A stretch of 64,000 nt of DNA, taken from Callorhinus ursinus. Taxonomy: Eukaryota > Chordata > Mammalia > Carnivora > Otariidae. How positions within the stretch are numbered: position 1 is the first letter of the stretch; each line of letters begins with the position of its first letter. The notes below the pieces were generated by a model. It saw only the letters and a list, made by a program, of their open reading frames with translations. It was not told the origin of the DNA and did not search any database. This document shows, piece after piece, positions 12,837 through 24,689 of this stretch. The stretch spans positions 9,266,593 to 9,330,592 of the forward strand of contig NW_020312968.1 of NCBI RefSeq assembly GCF_003265705.1, in the 5' to 3' direction. The position numbers and the translations under genes are program-made.

Positions 12837-13892
12837 TACAATTAACCCTTAAACAACTCAGGTTTGAACTGCACATGTCCACGTATGTGAGAAATTTTTT
12901 CAATTAATATATTGGAAAAGTTTTCAGAAATTTGTGAGAATTTGAAAAAACTCACAAACTGTGTAAACTAGAAATATCAAAAAATTAAGAAAACAGTAGG
13001 TATGTCGTGAATGCTTAAAATATATATGTAATAGTTTATTTTATCGTTTACTGCTATAAAATATACACAAATCTGTTAAAGAAAAGTTAAAATTTATCAA
13101 AGCTTCTGCACACACTTACAGACCATACATGGAGCCATTTGCAGTCAAGAGAAATGTAAACAAATGTAAAGATGCTGTATTAAGTCATAACTGTAGAAAA
13201 TTAACTGTAGTACATACTGTACTATGGTAATAATTTGGTAGCCACCTCCTGTTGCTACTGCAGTGAGCTCAAGTGTTGGGAGCATCCTCTTGAAACGCCT
13301 ATGACGCTAATCACCTCCACTTAAGCAGTATGGCTCTCCAGCAAATTGCGTATCACAGTAAAAAACTATCTCTTGTCGTTCTCACATAGTTTTCATCATG
13401 TTTAGTGCAACATTATAAACCTTGACTAACACCATGGGACCCAGAGGAAGTGCCACTAGTGATGCTGGAAGTGCTCCCAAAAATCCCAAGTCATGACATT
13501 ACAAGAAAAAAATGATTTGCTTGATATGTACCATAGATTGAGGTTTGCAGCTGTGGTTGTCTGCCATTTCAAGATAAAGGAGTCCAGCATAAGGACAATT
13601 GTTTAAAAAAAAAGTGGGGGGGGAACTTTGTGAAGTTGCTGCTACAGCTTTGCCAGCAGGCATGAAAACCCCGCACTTTCTATGAAATACCTTTTTATAT
13701 CATATTGAAAATGCAGCTTGTATGTGGGTACGGGACTGCTTTAAGAAAGCCATCCCTATGGACTCTAATATAATTCATGAAAAAGCAAAGTCATGATATG
13801 ACAACTAGGGCAAAAGGAAGGTGAAGGATCTAAAGCTGGAGAATTTAATGCCAGCAAAGGATGGTTTGATAATTTTTAAAAGGATTGGTTTT

Positions 13893-14011
13893 AGGGGTGC
13901 CTGGCTGGCTCAGTTGGTGGAAGATGCAACTCTTGGTTTCAGGGTTGCAAGTTCAAGCCCCACATTGGGTGTAGAGATTACTTAAAAAATAAAATCTTAA
14001 AAAAAAAAAAA
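13893..14011 (+). mobile_element. Can-SINE, short variant, inside Tigger
   Basis: Head GGGGTGCCTGGCTGGCTCAG, then a short body (CCCACATTGGGTGTAGAGATTACTTAAAA type) and a poly(A) tail. Imperfect flanking duplication AGGATTGGTTTTA / AGGTTTGGCTTTA. It is the same short subtype as the copies at 1010 and 45079 and splits the Tigger transposase remnant. Confidence 0.9.
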
Positions 14012-14204
14012 AGGTTTGGCTTTAAAAAAAAATGTCAATATACCAGGAGAGGCAGCTTCTGCCAACCAAGAGGCAGCAGACAAATTCCGAGATGCCATTA
14101 AGAAAATCATCGAGGAGAAAGGATATCTGTCTGAACACATTGTTAATACAGAAGAAAGTGCCCTATTCTGAGGGGAAAATTGCCATAAGAATGTATTAGT
14201 AAGG

Positions 14205-14432
14205 GGGGTGGCGCCTGGGTGGCTAAGTCGGTTAAGCATCTGCATCTGCCCTCAGCTCAGGTCATGATCCATGGGTCCCGGGATCGATTTCTGTGTCCAA
14301 ACCCCGCCCCCCTGCCCGTGGTGGGCTCCCTGCTCAGCAGGGAGCCTGCTTCTGTCTCTTCCTCTGCCCCTCCCCTCCCCTCCTCTTGTGCTCTCTCTCT
14401 CAAATAAATAAAATCTTTTTTTAAAAAAAATC
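14205..14432 (+). mobile_element. Can-SINE, long variant, inside Tigger
   Basis: Full structure: tRNA-like head, GGGCTCCCTGCTCAGCAGGG block, CT-rich region and AAATAAATAAAATCTT tail. A perfect 11-bp target duplication TATTAGTAAGG lies at 14194-14204 and 14433-14443. It contains a small extra duplication in the head (GCATCTGCATCTGCC). Confidence 0.95.
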
Positions 14433-14697
14433 TATTAGTAAGGAAGAAAAGCTAGCACCAAGATTTAAGGCAGAAAGGACAGGCTAACTCTACTCCTTTG
14501 TGCAAATGCAGTCTGGTTTATGATGAGGACTGCCCTTATCTGTAAGGCTGTTAACCCCTGAGCCTTGAAGAGAAAAAGATTAAATACCAGCTTCCAGTCT
14601 TTTGGATGTACAACAAGAAGGCCTGGACAACAAGAACCCTTTTTTTCTGGCCTGGTTCTATTGTGATGCTTTGTCCCTGAAGTCAGGAAATACATTC

Positions 14698-15064
14698 TCT
14701 TGATACTGGATGATGCTCCTGGCCACCCAGATTCCCATGAGTTCAACACTGATGGCAACCAAGTGGTCTACTTGCCCCCAAATGCAACATCTCTAAGCAC
14801 CGTAGATCAGGGTGTCCTAAGGACCTTTAAGACTCAGTACACGCAATACTCTATGGGAATGACTGTCAATGCTATGAAAGAGAACCCCAATACAGAGAAC
14901 ATCAAGAAAGTCTGGGAAGATTACACCATTGAAGATGCCATTATTGTTATAAGAAAAAGCCATGAAAGCCATGAACCCTGAAACAATAAATTCCTGGGGA
15001 GAGAACTGTCCAGATGTTGTGCATGACTTCACAGGACCCATGACAGAACCAATCAAGGAAGTCT
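14698..15064 (+). pseudogene. Tigger transposase DDE-domain remnant
   Basis: Open frame of roughly 90 codons starting in the DDE catalytic region: LILDDAPGHP, then YLPPNATSL and DQGVLRTFK, the recognisable order of pogo/Tigger transposases (second catalytic Asp in the D(D/N)APGHP block). It ends at a stop after SHEP; homology continues in a shifted frame (VVHDFTGPMTEPIKEV) to about 15064. It is broken upstream by frameshifts and lacks the C-terminal region, so it is non-functional. Confidence 0.8.
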
Positions 15065-15100
15065 AATCCCAACCCCTCCATTGTTGAAGGGGCAACTGTA

Positions 15101-17590
15101 ATAGCTTTGGTATACATTAGGTGTGGAGATTTTCCAAGTAACACTAATAATTTCTAGTTAAAGTTTCCCTAATTATAGTGACTTAGATAGTACAGTTTTG
15201 ATGACCAATGACAGAAAGCCAAATCCAAGTTAGGACAGAAAGAGGAGTTTATGGACTCATGTAACTGGAAATTCCAGGGGCAATTCTGCCTTCAAGCATA
15301 TCTGAATACCAGAGGTTGATGATGTCTTGGGATGCTATCTCACTATTTCTTGGTTTTGCTTTCCTTCTTGGGTTAGCTTATTCTCAGGCAAGCTCTCCCC
15401 AAATGCTTACCAATTTACATTGCTCCCCTACCCTTTTATAACATAAAGTGTTCCTCTTTCCTCTAGCTCCAGCAAAAGTCCTGGACACCAATTGGCCTGA
15501 CCCGACTCATGATTGTTCTGAAAAAATCACTACAGCAAGGCCCAGGGTTGATGTGGTACACTCCCCATCTTGATCTGTGTCATGGTTTCCCCTCCACGGG
15601 GAGGTTTGCCCTTTCTGACTAATCTAGACTGAAAGTATGGGATTGGATAAAAGGGAAAAACAGATCAATTCCCAAAATAATGGGAAAGCATGCCTGAAAG
15701 GCAAAAACCACAGATACCCCCTGTAGATAGTAATAATAAGACATCCTATCCATATATCACTTTATAAAATATTTTTTTCATACACTCTCTTACTTGGCCC
15801 TTACAAAAATAATTTGGGATGCATACTGGCATTTCTATTTCCAAGATAAGTAAACTGAATCACACATCTAGAGGCAAAGCCAGTCTTATATTCTTATCTT
15901 TAGACTCCAAGGAAGGTTCTCATTCTTATTCTACTACAGATACTACATATGTATATATATTCTTCTGTTTGCAGGAGCCTGGACTCTAGTAGGACTACAG
16001 GATTATGTCCTCAGCTAGCCTTTACTTCTGTAATTTTTGTCTTCTCTGGATATGTCATGACTTTTCAACCTAAGGCATTAAGTTGTTTGTAATGTTAGGT
16101 TAGCAGTACGTTTCCAAAATTCCCCCCTTGTTAATTTCCCTTGAAATTATACAATTCCATACTCCTAAAGCTTTCATAAAATCCAGTCAAATAGTTTGGG
16201 TCTCTCATCCCTTTGCCTGTCACTTGAGATCAGATTTCATTTCTGTCCCGAAGAACATCTGGATCACATTTTGCCTTTCTTTCGCTTTCATCCTCTCTGT
16301 GTCTGGATTGATTTTCCTTTCTCAGAGTAACCCCATCCCCCTGTGGGGTGTTCACCATCCCTAATAGGACTAGAGGACTTGAGTCTTTCTTCTTCAGATT
16401 TCTCTTGTCACTCTAGAATCCTGAGAATGTAAAGGGTATCTGAATTTCTAAAACATTTCGACATAAGCTTTTATTTCACAGTGAAAGGTTAAATGTGTTG
16501 TTTTCCCTAAAGAGATGATTTTAAAACAAATGTGATTTTATGTTCATATAAAATCCTAAGAACAAAAATACCAAGATCTCAATATCCTTTCCAAAATATT
16601 CAAAAATCCTGTATCCACTTCTATCAAGAATTGCAGTTTTAATATTAAACTACCCTGAAATGTATTTTAAATGTAATTACATAGCTCATGCTGTGTCATC
16701 TCTTCTCATTTACCAGTGTCTATTCTATTTATAAGATGAACTAAATTTCTATTTCTGACTGAACCTTATTATTATTAAAAAATGTATCATATTTTCTCCC
16801 AGTGTGGATATGCATGAGGGAATATTTTGTGTAAAAATTAATTGCCTTTTTTTCTTGGCACATTATAAGGAGAACAATTTTGGAAGTAAAAAATATTAAT
16901 GATTACTCTGATCCACCAATTGGAAAAGTTTCTTCAATACTGTGATACAAAATTTCCTTCCATTATATTCAGAATGTGGCATAAATGTTTTTTTATTCTC
17001 CAGATGGCTATAATTTCTTACTTTCTATCTAAATTTATAAAAGTCACAGAATAAACAAGCCTAGAATCTGAGCTCACTGGGAGAGTGAAGGTTATTTTTT
17101 ACAGCATCTTAGCCAAAGGAGAAGTGTACTCCTGGCCTCTAAAATACTGCTAAGGAGACTTTCCCTATCTACCTCCACATGAGTCCAGAGGAGAGAGCAC
17201 ACAATTCACAAAGGCAGTCCATTCCAAGTTTGTACAAGGATAATCGTAAGTTCCATCTTACGTTGAGCTAACATGAACCATCTTGCTAGATGCACTTGTT
17301 GGTTCTGCTTCTGGAAGATAAAAGATAAGCTTTATTTCTCTCTTGTGAAAGATCCTTTCAAAAGATATATGAAGAGAGTTAACATGCCTTCTTTTTTCCC
17401 AGGTAAACAAAGTAAACCTAACATTTTTTCATATTTATTTTGGCTGAACCGCTGGATGTGCATCACTTTGATCATGATCCCCTTAAAAAGTGATTCTTAG
17501 AAAAGAGCATAATGTTTTACTCTGACCAATGCCAAGTACAGTAGGGCTACCACTGTGTCCCATACATTTGATTTTTTGCGTTTATTAGCA
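15101..17590. other. Intergenic, no gene seen
   Basis: Unique AT-rich DNA. A possible MIR/L2 scrap at about 15780-15880 (ends in a MIR-like AGGCAAAGCCAG) is the only recognisable element. No splice-bounded conserved exon was recognised. Confidence 0.55.
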
Positions 17591-17596
17591 CAACCT

Positions 17597-17675
17597 AAGC
17601 ATGGGAGAAAAGAAGTAAGAAAGGATAAGAGACAGGAAGGAAGAAAGGGAAGAAGGGAGGAAGAAAGAGAAAACA
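17597..17675. repeat. Purine-rich tract, degenerate (GGAA)n
   Basis: About 75 bases almost entirely A/G on plus, with GAAGGAAGAAAGGGAAGAAG-type imperfect tetranucleotide repeats. Low-complexity sequence. Confidence 0.85.
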
Positions 17676-17881
17676 TATGAACTGAAACAAAATCAGGGAG
17701 AAATAAAAAATTCAAAATATATGTATGCCCTGAGGCTAAGGATCAGAACTAGGATCAGAACTCCCATCTAATAACTAAGCTTTGGACCTCTGGCAAGGTT
17801 GAAAGCTCATTATCAAGCCACTTGCTTTAAGCTTGGGGTCTCTGAAGCAACAATTGAAGGAGCCTATGAACATACAAATCC

Positions 17882-18016
17882 ACTGCGGTGCATGGGTGGC
17901 TCAGTTGGTTGGGTGGTCGGGTATCTGCCTTTGGCTCAGGTCATGATCCCAGGGATCCAGGGATGGAGCCCTTGTCCTTGGGGCACCTGCTTCTCCCTCT
18001 GCCCCTCCCTCTACTT

Positions 18017-18069
<53 letters not shown>

Positions 18070-18119
18070 CGCTATCTCTCTCTCTCAAATAAATAAACGA
18101 AATCTTTAAAAATAAAAAA
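17882..18119 (+). mobile_element. Can-SINE with expanded (CT)n
   Basis: Head, CAGGTCATGATCCCAGGGAT block, then a CT dinucleotide run from about 18020 to 18066 (roughly 23 units), a short interruption, more CT, and a AAATAAATAAACGAAATCTT tail. Perfect 10-bp target duplication ATACAAATCC at 17872-17881 and 18120-18129. The CT run is the internal SINE microsatellite, unusually long here and likely polymorphic. Confidence 0.95.
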
Positions 18120-18599
18120 ATACAAATCCTCTACAAAGCAAGTATCTCCAATTTACACTCTCAGGATTCCCCCAGATTAAATTCAACAAGCATAAGCTCA
18201 CAAGATGCTACTGGTAAACACAGAAGGAAATAAGCTAGGATAAGCAAAAACAAAAAAGAATAGATTTAAGTCCCCTACTACCAATCGCCCCCACCCCAAC
18301 ACAACTGCTTGAATTATGCAGGATGTTAGATAATCTGAATCAAAATTGCAAAGAAACAAATCCTGGAGTCATAAAAACAACCTAATGAAGGGATAAATCA
18401 CTATTAAAAAAATGGTCAGAGAAACTTTTAACATAAACATGGATGCATTATGTTTCCTCTTCTCATCAGGGAAATCCAAAAGCTACAAAAATATGGAAAA
18501 CAAAAATTCAAACTTTGGTAAAATTAAGAGACTCCAAAATAGTTGTAAAGGCTGCTGAGCGTTTAGGATTCACCTGGCAGTAAGTGAAGAGAAGCCTAT

Positions 18600-19248
18600 G
18601 AGCAGTGTGGTAGCCAGAATCCTAAAATCCATGCCCTCCACCAAGATTTCCTGCCCTAATATGAGGGAGTATGAATATAATGAATGCAGTAGTACACCTA
18701 TGATTATGTTACATTACATGACAAATGAGGTTTTGCAGATGCAATTAAGAGTACAAGTCAGTTGACTTTGAGTTCATCAAAAGGGAGATTATCTGGTGGA
18801 CCTAATCTAATCACATGAGCCCTCTGAAAGCAGAGTTTTCTGTCTGGTGGCAGAAGAGAAAGATCTAAACAGAAGGATTCCATTATATTGTACACCTGAA
18901 ACTAATATAACATTGTATGTTAACTAACTGGAATTAAAATAAAAACTTAAGAAGCGGAAAAAATAAACCCAGAAGGATTCCAGGTACTGTTGCTAGTTTT
19001 GAAGATGGAGGGGCCCACACAAAGAAAGGGAGAGTGGCCTCTCATGGAAATGAATTCTGCCACAACCAGAATGATCTTGGAAGTGATTTCTTCGATTTCA
19101 GATAAGAGCCAAGTCCAGCTGATACCTTGATTTTAACCTTGAAGCCTGCCCCACTTCTGACCTATAGAACTGTGAGCTAACAAATGCTGTTTTAAGCCAT
19201 TAAATTTTTGGTAATTTGTTATGCAGCAATAGAAAAAATAAATGGTAT
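18600..19248 (+). mobile_element. MaLR (MLT1-like) LTR relic
   Basis: Contains the order of landmarks expected of an ancient ERVL-MaLR LTR: TTTGCAGATGCAATTAAG, GGGAGATTATCTGG, CCTAATCTAATCACATGAG, TTTTGAAGATGGAGGGGCC, GACCTATAGAACTGTGAG and GCCATTAAATTTTTGGTAATTTG, ending near AGCAATAGAAAAAATAAATGG. It is interrupted by an 87-bp L1 end at 18883. Non-coding and heavily diverged. Family assignment is from memory and could be a related LTR class. Confidence 0.5.
18883..18969 (+). mobile_element. Very short L1 3'-end insertion (87 bp)
   Basis: Only the last bases of a carnivore L1 3' UTR (CACCTGAAACTAATATAACA, GTTAACTAACTGGAATT, AAATAAAAAC tail). Flanked by a perfect 13-bp target duplication CAGAAGGATTCCA at 18870-18882 and 18970-18982, which proves a separate insertion into the older LTR. 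Confidence 0.92.
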
Positions 19249-19524
19249 TTCAGAAAGTATTATTTTTCTTTTATTTATTTTTAATTTTTCAAGTTTTTAT
19301 TTAAATTTCAGTTAACAGGGTGTAATATTATTTTCAGGTGTAGAATTTAGTGATTCAACATAAACACCTGGTGCTCATCACAAGTGCCCTCCTTAATCCC
19401 CATCACCTATTTAACCCACCCCCCCACCCACCTCCCCTCTGGTAGCCATCAGTTTGTTCTCTATGGTTAAGTCTGTTTCTTGGTTTTCCTTTCTCTTTTT
19501 CCCCCTATGTTTTAGTTTTGTTTC

Positions 19525-19668
19525 TTAAATTCTACATGTGAGTGAAATCATACGGTATGTGTCTTTCTCCGAATGACTTATTTCACTTAGCATAATACTC
19601 TCTAGCTCTGTCCTCATAATTGCAAATGGCAAGATTTCAGTCTTTTTGATGGCTGAGTAGTATTCCAT

Positions 19669-19722
<54 letters not shown>

Positions 19723-22700
19723 CCACTTTTTCTTTAACCATGCATCAGTCAATGGACATTTGGGCTCTTTCCATAGTTTGGCTATTGTGGACATTGCTGC
19801 TATAAACATCAAGGTGCATGTATCCCTTCCAATTAGTATTTTTTATATCCTTTGGGTAAATACCAGTGATGCAATTGCTGGATCATATGGTAGCTCTATT
19901 TTCAACTTTCTGAGGAACCTCCCCATACTGTGTTCCAGAGGGGTTGCACCAGCTTGCGTTCCCACCAACAGTGTAGGAGGGTTCCCCTTTCTCTGTATCC
20001 TCACTAACACCTGTTTTTTCCTGTGTTGTTAATTTTAGCCATTCTGACTGGTATGAGGTGGTATCTCATTGTAATTTTGATTTCTATGTCCCTGATGTTG
20101 AGTGATGTCAGGCATCTTTTCATGTGTCTGTTCACCATCTGTATGTCTTCTTAGGAAAAATGTCTATTCATGTCTTCTGTTTTTAAACTGGATTATTACA
20201 CCTTTGGGTGTTGTTTTATAAGTTCTTTATATATTTTGGAATCTAACCCTTTATCAGATATGTCATTTGTAAATATCTTCTCCAATTCCTTAAGTTGCCT
20301 TTTAGTTTTGTTGATTGTTTCTTTCACTGTGCAGAAGTTTTTTTATCTTGATGAAATCCCAATAGTTTATTTTTGCTTTTATTTCCCTTGCCTCAGGAAA
20401 CATCTACAAAAATGCCGCTACGGCCGATGTCAGAGAAATTACTGCCTGTGCTCTCTTCTAGGATTTTTATGGTTTTAGGTCTCACATTTAGGTCTTTAAT
20501 CCATGTTGATTTTACTTTTTGTGTATGGTGTAAGAAAGTGGTCTAATTTCATTCCTTTGCACGTGGCTGTCCAATTTTCCCTATACCATTTGTTGAAGAG
20601 ATTGTTTTTTCCCCATTGCATATTCTTTCCTCCTTTGTTGAAGATTAATTGACCATATAGTTCTCGGTTTTCTATTCTGTTCCATTGATCTATGTGTCTG
20701 TTTTGTGCCAGTACCATACTGTCTTGACCATTACAGTTTTGTAATATAATTTGAAGTCCAGAATTGTGATGTTTCCGGTTTTGCTTTTCTTTTTCAAGAT
20801 TGCTTTGGCTATTAGGGGTCTTTTGTGGTTCCATACAAATTTTAGGATTGCGTGTTCTAGTTCTGTGAGAAATGCTGTTGGTATTTTGATAGGGATTGCA
20901 TTAAATGTGTAGATTGCTTTGGGTAATATAGGCATTTTAACAATATTTGTTCTTCCAATCCATGAGTATGGAATGTTTTTCCATTTCTTTGCATCATCTT
21001 CAATTTCTTTCATCAGTGTTTTATAGTTTTCAGAGTACAGATCTTTTATGTCTTTGGTTAGGTTTATTCCCAGGTATCTTAGGGTTTTTGGTGCAACTCT
21101 AAATGGGATTGATTCCTTGATTTCTCTTTCTGCTGCTTCATTTTTAGTGTATAGCAATGCAAGATTTCTGTATGTTGATTTTGTATTCTGTGACTTTACC
21201 GAATTCATGTATCAGTTCTAGCAGTTTTTTTAGTGGAGTTTTTTGGGTTTTCTTTATAGAGTATTGTGTCATCTGCAAATAGTGAAAGTTTGATTTCTTC
21301 CTTACCAATTTGGAAGCCTTTTATTTCTTTGTGCTGTCTGATTGCTGTGGCTAGGACTTCCAGTACTGTGTTAAATAACGGTGAGAGTGGACATCCCTGT
21401 CTTGTTCTTGACCTTAGGGGAAAAGCTCTCAGATTTTCCTCACTGAGGATGATATTAGCTGTGGGTTTTTCATATATGGCCTTCATTATGTTGAGGTATG
21501 TTCCCTCTAACCCTACTTTGTTGAGAGTTTTTACCATGAATGGATGTTGTACTTTGTCAGATGCTTTTTCTGCGTTTATTGAAAGAATCATATGGTTCTT
21601 ATCCTTTCTTTTATTAATGTGGTATATCATGTTGATTGATTTGTGAATACTGAATTACACTTGCACCCCAGGAATAAGTCCCACTTGATCACGGTGAATG
21701 ATTCTCTTAATGTAGTGTTGGATTTGGTTTGCTAGTATTTTACTGAGAACAATGTTCAAAATGTTCATCAGGGATATTGGCTTGCATTTTCTTTTTTAAT
21801 GGAGTCTCTACCTAGTTTTGGTATCAGGGTAATGCTGGATTCGTAGAATGAATTTGGAAGTTTTCCTTTCATTTCTATTTTTTAGAATAGTTTGAGAAGA
21901 ACAGGTATTACCTCTTCTTTAAATGTTTGGTAGAATTCACCTGTGAAGCCATCTGACCCTAGACTTTTGTTTGTTGGGAGATTTTTCAATTACTGATTCA
22001 ATTTCTTTGCTGGTTATCAAGCTGTTCAAGTTTTCTATTTCTTCCCATTTAAGTTTTGGTAGTTTATATGTTTCTAAGAATTTATTCATTTCTTCCAGTT
22101 TGTCCTATTTGTTGGCATATAGTTTTTCATAATATTTTCTTACAATTGTTTGTATTTCTGTGGTGGTGTTCTCCTCTCTCCTTTGTGATTTTATTTATTT
22201 GGGTCCTTTTTCTTTTCTTTTGGTAAGTCTGGCTAGGGATTTATCAATTTTATTAATTTTTTCAAAGAACAGCTCCTGGTTTCATTGATCTAATATTTGT
22301 TCTAATCTTTATTATTTCCCTTCTTCTGCTGGCTTTAGGCTTCATTCGTTTTTCTTTTCCTAGCTCCTTTAGGTGTAAGTTTAGGTTGTTTATTTGAGAT
22401 TTTTCTTGCTTCTTGAGGTAGGCCTGTATTGCTGTATCCTTCCCTCTTAGGACAGCTTTTTCTGCATCACAAAGGTTTTGGACCATTGTGTTTTCGTTTT
22501 CATTTGCTTCCATGTATTTTTTAATTTCTTCTTCGATTTCCTGGTTGACCCATTCCTTGTTTAGTAGTGTTTTGTTTAACCTCCAGGTATTTGTGATCTT
22601 TCCAAATTTTTTCTTATGGTTGACTTCAAGTTTCATAGATTGTGGTCAGAAAATATGCATGGTATGATCTCAATCTTTTTGTACTTGTTGAGGCCTGATT

Positions 22701-23141
22701 TGTGACCTAGTATGTGATCTATTCTGGAAAAAGTCCCATGTGACTTGAAAAGAATGTGTATTCTGCTGCTTTAGGATGGAATGTTCTGAATCTTTCTGGT
22801 CCAGTGTGTCATTCAAAGCCGTTCTTTCCTTGTTGATTTTCTGCTTAGATGATCTGTCCATTGATGTAAGTAGGGTGTTAAAGTCCCCTACTATTATTAT
22901 TATCAATGAGTTCCTTTATGTTTGTTATTATTTTATATATTTGCATGCTGGGTGCATAAATATTTATAATTGTTAGATCTTCTTGTTGGATAGTCCCCTT
23001 TATTATGATATAGTGCCCTTCTTCATCTCTTGTTACAGTCTTTGGTTTAAAATTTAGTTTGTCTGATGTAAGTATTGCTACTCTGGCTTTCTTTTGATGT
23101 CCATTTGCATGATAAATGTTTCTCCATCCCCTCACTTTCAA
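19525..23141 (-). pseudogene. L1 ORF2 remnant (endonuclease, RT, C-terminus), disrupted
   Basis: Fragments in several frames, read in minus-strand order: endonuclease part (about 23141-22670, with VRGWRNIYHANGHQKK and IVGDFNT), linker and pre-RT region (22636-22262), reverse transcriptase with the catalytic FADD box (within 21630-21205), and C-terminal pieces down to about 19525 (EYYSAIKKTEILPFA). Stops and frameshifts separate them. A functional ORF2 would encode endonuclease and reverse transcriptase for target-primed insertion; this copy cannot. Confidence 0.92.
19671..19722. repeat. Compound microsatellite (TG)n(TA)n
   Basis: About 12 TG units directly followed by about 13 TA units inside the L1 ORF2 3' region, at the place where other L1 copies read TTGTATATATATACC. 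An expansion of an L1-internal seed. Confidence 0.95.
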
Positions 23142-23485
23142 TCTGCAGGTGTCTTTAGGTCTAAAATTAGTCTATTGTAGGCAGCATATAGATAGGTCTT
23201 GTTTTTATGTCCATTCTGACACCCTGTGTCATTCGACTGGAGCATTTAGTGCAGAGTAATTATTGACAGATATGTATTTAGTGCAATTTTATTACTTGTT
23301 TTGTTGTTGTTTCTGGAGATTTTTCTCTTCCTTTCTTGTTTGTGTCACTTTCGGTCTTTCATTTCCACTCAAAGAGTCCCCATTAATATTTCTCTCAAGG
23401 CTATTTAGTGGTCATGAACTCCTTTAGTTTTTGTCTGTGAAACTTGCTCTCTCCTTCTGTCAGAAAGTATTATTTAAAAAAAACA

Positions 23486-23694
23486 TCTGGGTGCCTGGGT
23501 GATTCAGTCGGTTAAGCAGCTGCCTTCGGCTCAGGTCATGATCTCACGGTCCTGGGAGCGAGCCCCACATCGGGCTCCCTGCTCAGCAGGGATTCTGCTT
23601 CTCCCTCTTCCTCTGCCTGCCTGCCGCTCCCCCTGTTTGTGCTATGTCAAATAAATAAATAAAATCTTTTAAAAATAAAAATAAATCAAAAAAA
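23486..23694 (+). mobile_element. Can-SINE, long variant
   Basis: Complete long-type element (GGTGCCTGGGTGATTCAGTC head, GGGCTCCCTGCTCAGCAGGG block, AAATAAATAAATAAAATCTT tail), starting about 10 bp beyond the right target duplication of the L1 at 19266-23460. No clear duplication of its own was found, partly because both flanks are A-rich. Confidence 0.92.
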
Positions 23695-23695
23695 T

Positions 23696-23723
23696 CCTCA
23701 AGATGCTGAGCCACATCTTGAGG
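23696..23723. repeat. Perfect 10-bp inverted repeat
   Basis: CCTCAAGATG, an 8-base spacer CTGAGCCA, then CATCTTGAGG. Perfect arms immediately after the Can-SINE tail. No T-run follows. Function unknown. Confidence 0.8.
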
Positions 23724-24009
23724 TACAACTGCTTATTTAATTAGACTGAATTGAAATTAGTTTGTTCTTCAATCTCATTTGAAATTACTTGAAACATGAG
23801 ATTCCACGACAGCTCAGGCAGCTGGGGGTAGGGGTAAGTTTAAACAATATGGCCTCCGGTAATGCAAGTAAAAATGTTTCTAAATGAATGGTAACAAAGC
23901 ATTGTGAAAATTTCCTTATTATTACTTACTACTCATTGTTGAGAGCCACTGAAGTGCTACATTTTGAAATGTATGTATAAAAATCAGTTCAGTCTTTAAC
24001 AAACAATCT

Positions 24010-24052
24010 GCAGCTTCTACAAGCAGAGGGATTAGGGAAAGGAAAAACTGAA
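24010..24052 (+). repeat. Dispersed direct repeat, copy 1
   Basis: A 43-bp segment (GCAGCTTCTACAAGCAGAGG onward) recurs at 25801-25843 in the same orientation with only two differences. It does not match a repeat family I recognise; the flanks diverge quickly. Confidence 0.75.
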
Positions 24053-24689
24053 ACCCAAGGGAGAACGATTGGTTCATTTATTTTCAGTGTCTTTTGCTTC
24101 CTTCTTACCTAAACTCCCATGTCAGGGATGTAGCAGCACCCTCCACAATTCCCAGGAGTCTCTGAATGCCTGCATGTGGTATCCTGTCCAACGGCAATTT
24201 AACTGTCAGGATATATCATCATCAAGTCCTTCTGCAAGTTGCCCGACTTACCATTATGGCACCATGAATGGCTTTATCAGGATGGCACAGTCTTAAATCA
24301 CTTCAATCCAAGAGAGAATAGGAGAGCTGTTTCAAAGGCTCACACAGTGGTTGCATTAAGGTGTGTGGATAAAACACAATGGCCATGAAGGTATTTTGTG
24401 AGAAAAGCCAGTCATCACTTTGATTTGCCTTCCATTTCCTGCCCATATTATTTTTCCAATTGCAGGATAACCTTTATAGCTAATCTAAGGATTTGTTAGC
24501 ATGACTCCCAGAGGCTTCTGGGAAAGTGACCCCTCTCCTGGCTCTGCAGTACTAAGTTTAAGAATATACTTGGATCAGGATGCAGCAGGCTGCCTGCACC
24601 AAGAATGATGAATGGGGACTATTCATACTTAGGTTTACTGTATTGTGTTGTAGTGCCTCCTATATTATATTCAGTGTTGTATTGAGAGG

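Larger units (their letters stand above)
12839..15098 (+). mobile_element. Tigger (TcMar/pogo) DNA transposon, both ends present
   Basis: The 5' terminal inverted repeat CAATTAACCCTTAAACAAC matches the reverse complement of the 3' end, CAGTTGCCCCTTCAACAAT. TA dinucleotides flank both ends (12837-12838 and 15099-15100), the mariner/Tc1 target duplication. The interior is a decayed pogo-like transposase: an N-terminal portion around 13430-13880, a middle portion around 14030-14190, and a DDE-domain segment from about 14698 with LILDDAPGHP, where the family usually has LLLDNAPGHP. The C-terminal part of the transposase is missing before the 3' end, and several stops and frameshifts are present. 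Two Can-SINEs (13893 and 14205) have inserted. No activity is expected. Confidence 0.88.
19266..23460 (-). mobile_element. LINE-1, 5'-truncated, 4.2 kb
   Basis: Minus-oriented L1: the 3' UTR and A-rich tail lie at the low-coordinate end, followed leftward-to-right by reverse-complemented ORF2 and the end of ORF1. A perfect 15-bp target duplication CAGAAAGTATTATTT at 19251-19265 and 23461-23475 fixes both edges. Truncated within ORF1, so it lacks the promoter and is dead on arrival. A compound (TG)n(TA)n microsatellite sits at about 19671-19722 within it. Confidence 0.95.

Noticed and set aside
19670..20032. Membrane-protein-like frames opposite the L1
   Set aside because: Antisense shadows of L1 ORF2, starting in the TG/TA microsatellite; hydrophobic runs are the complement of Lys/Asn-rich coding sequence.
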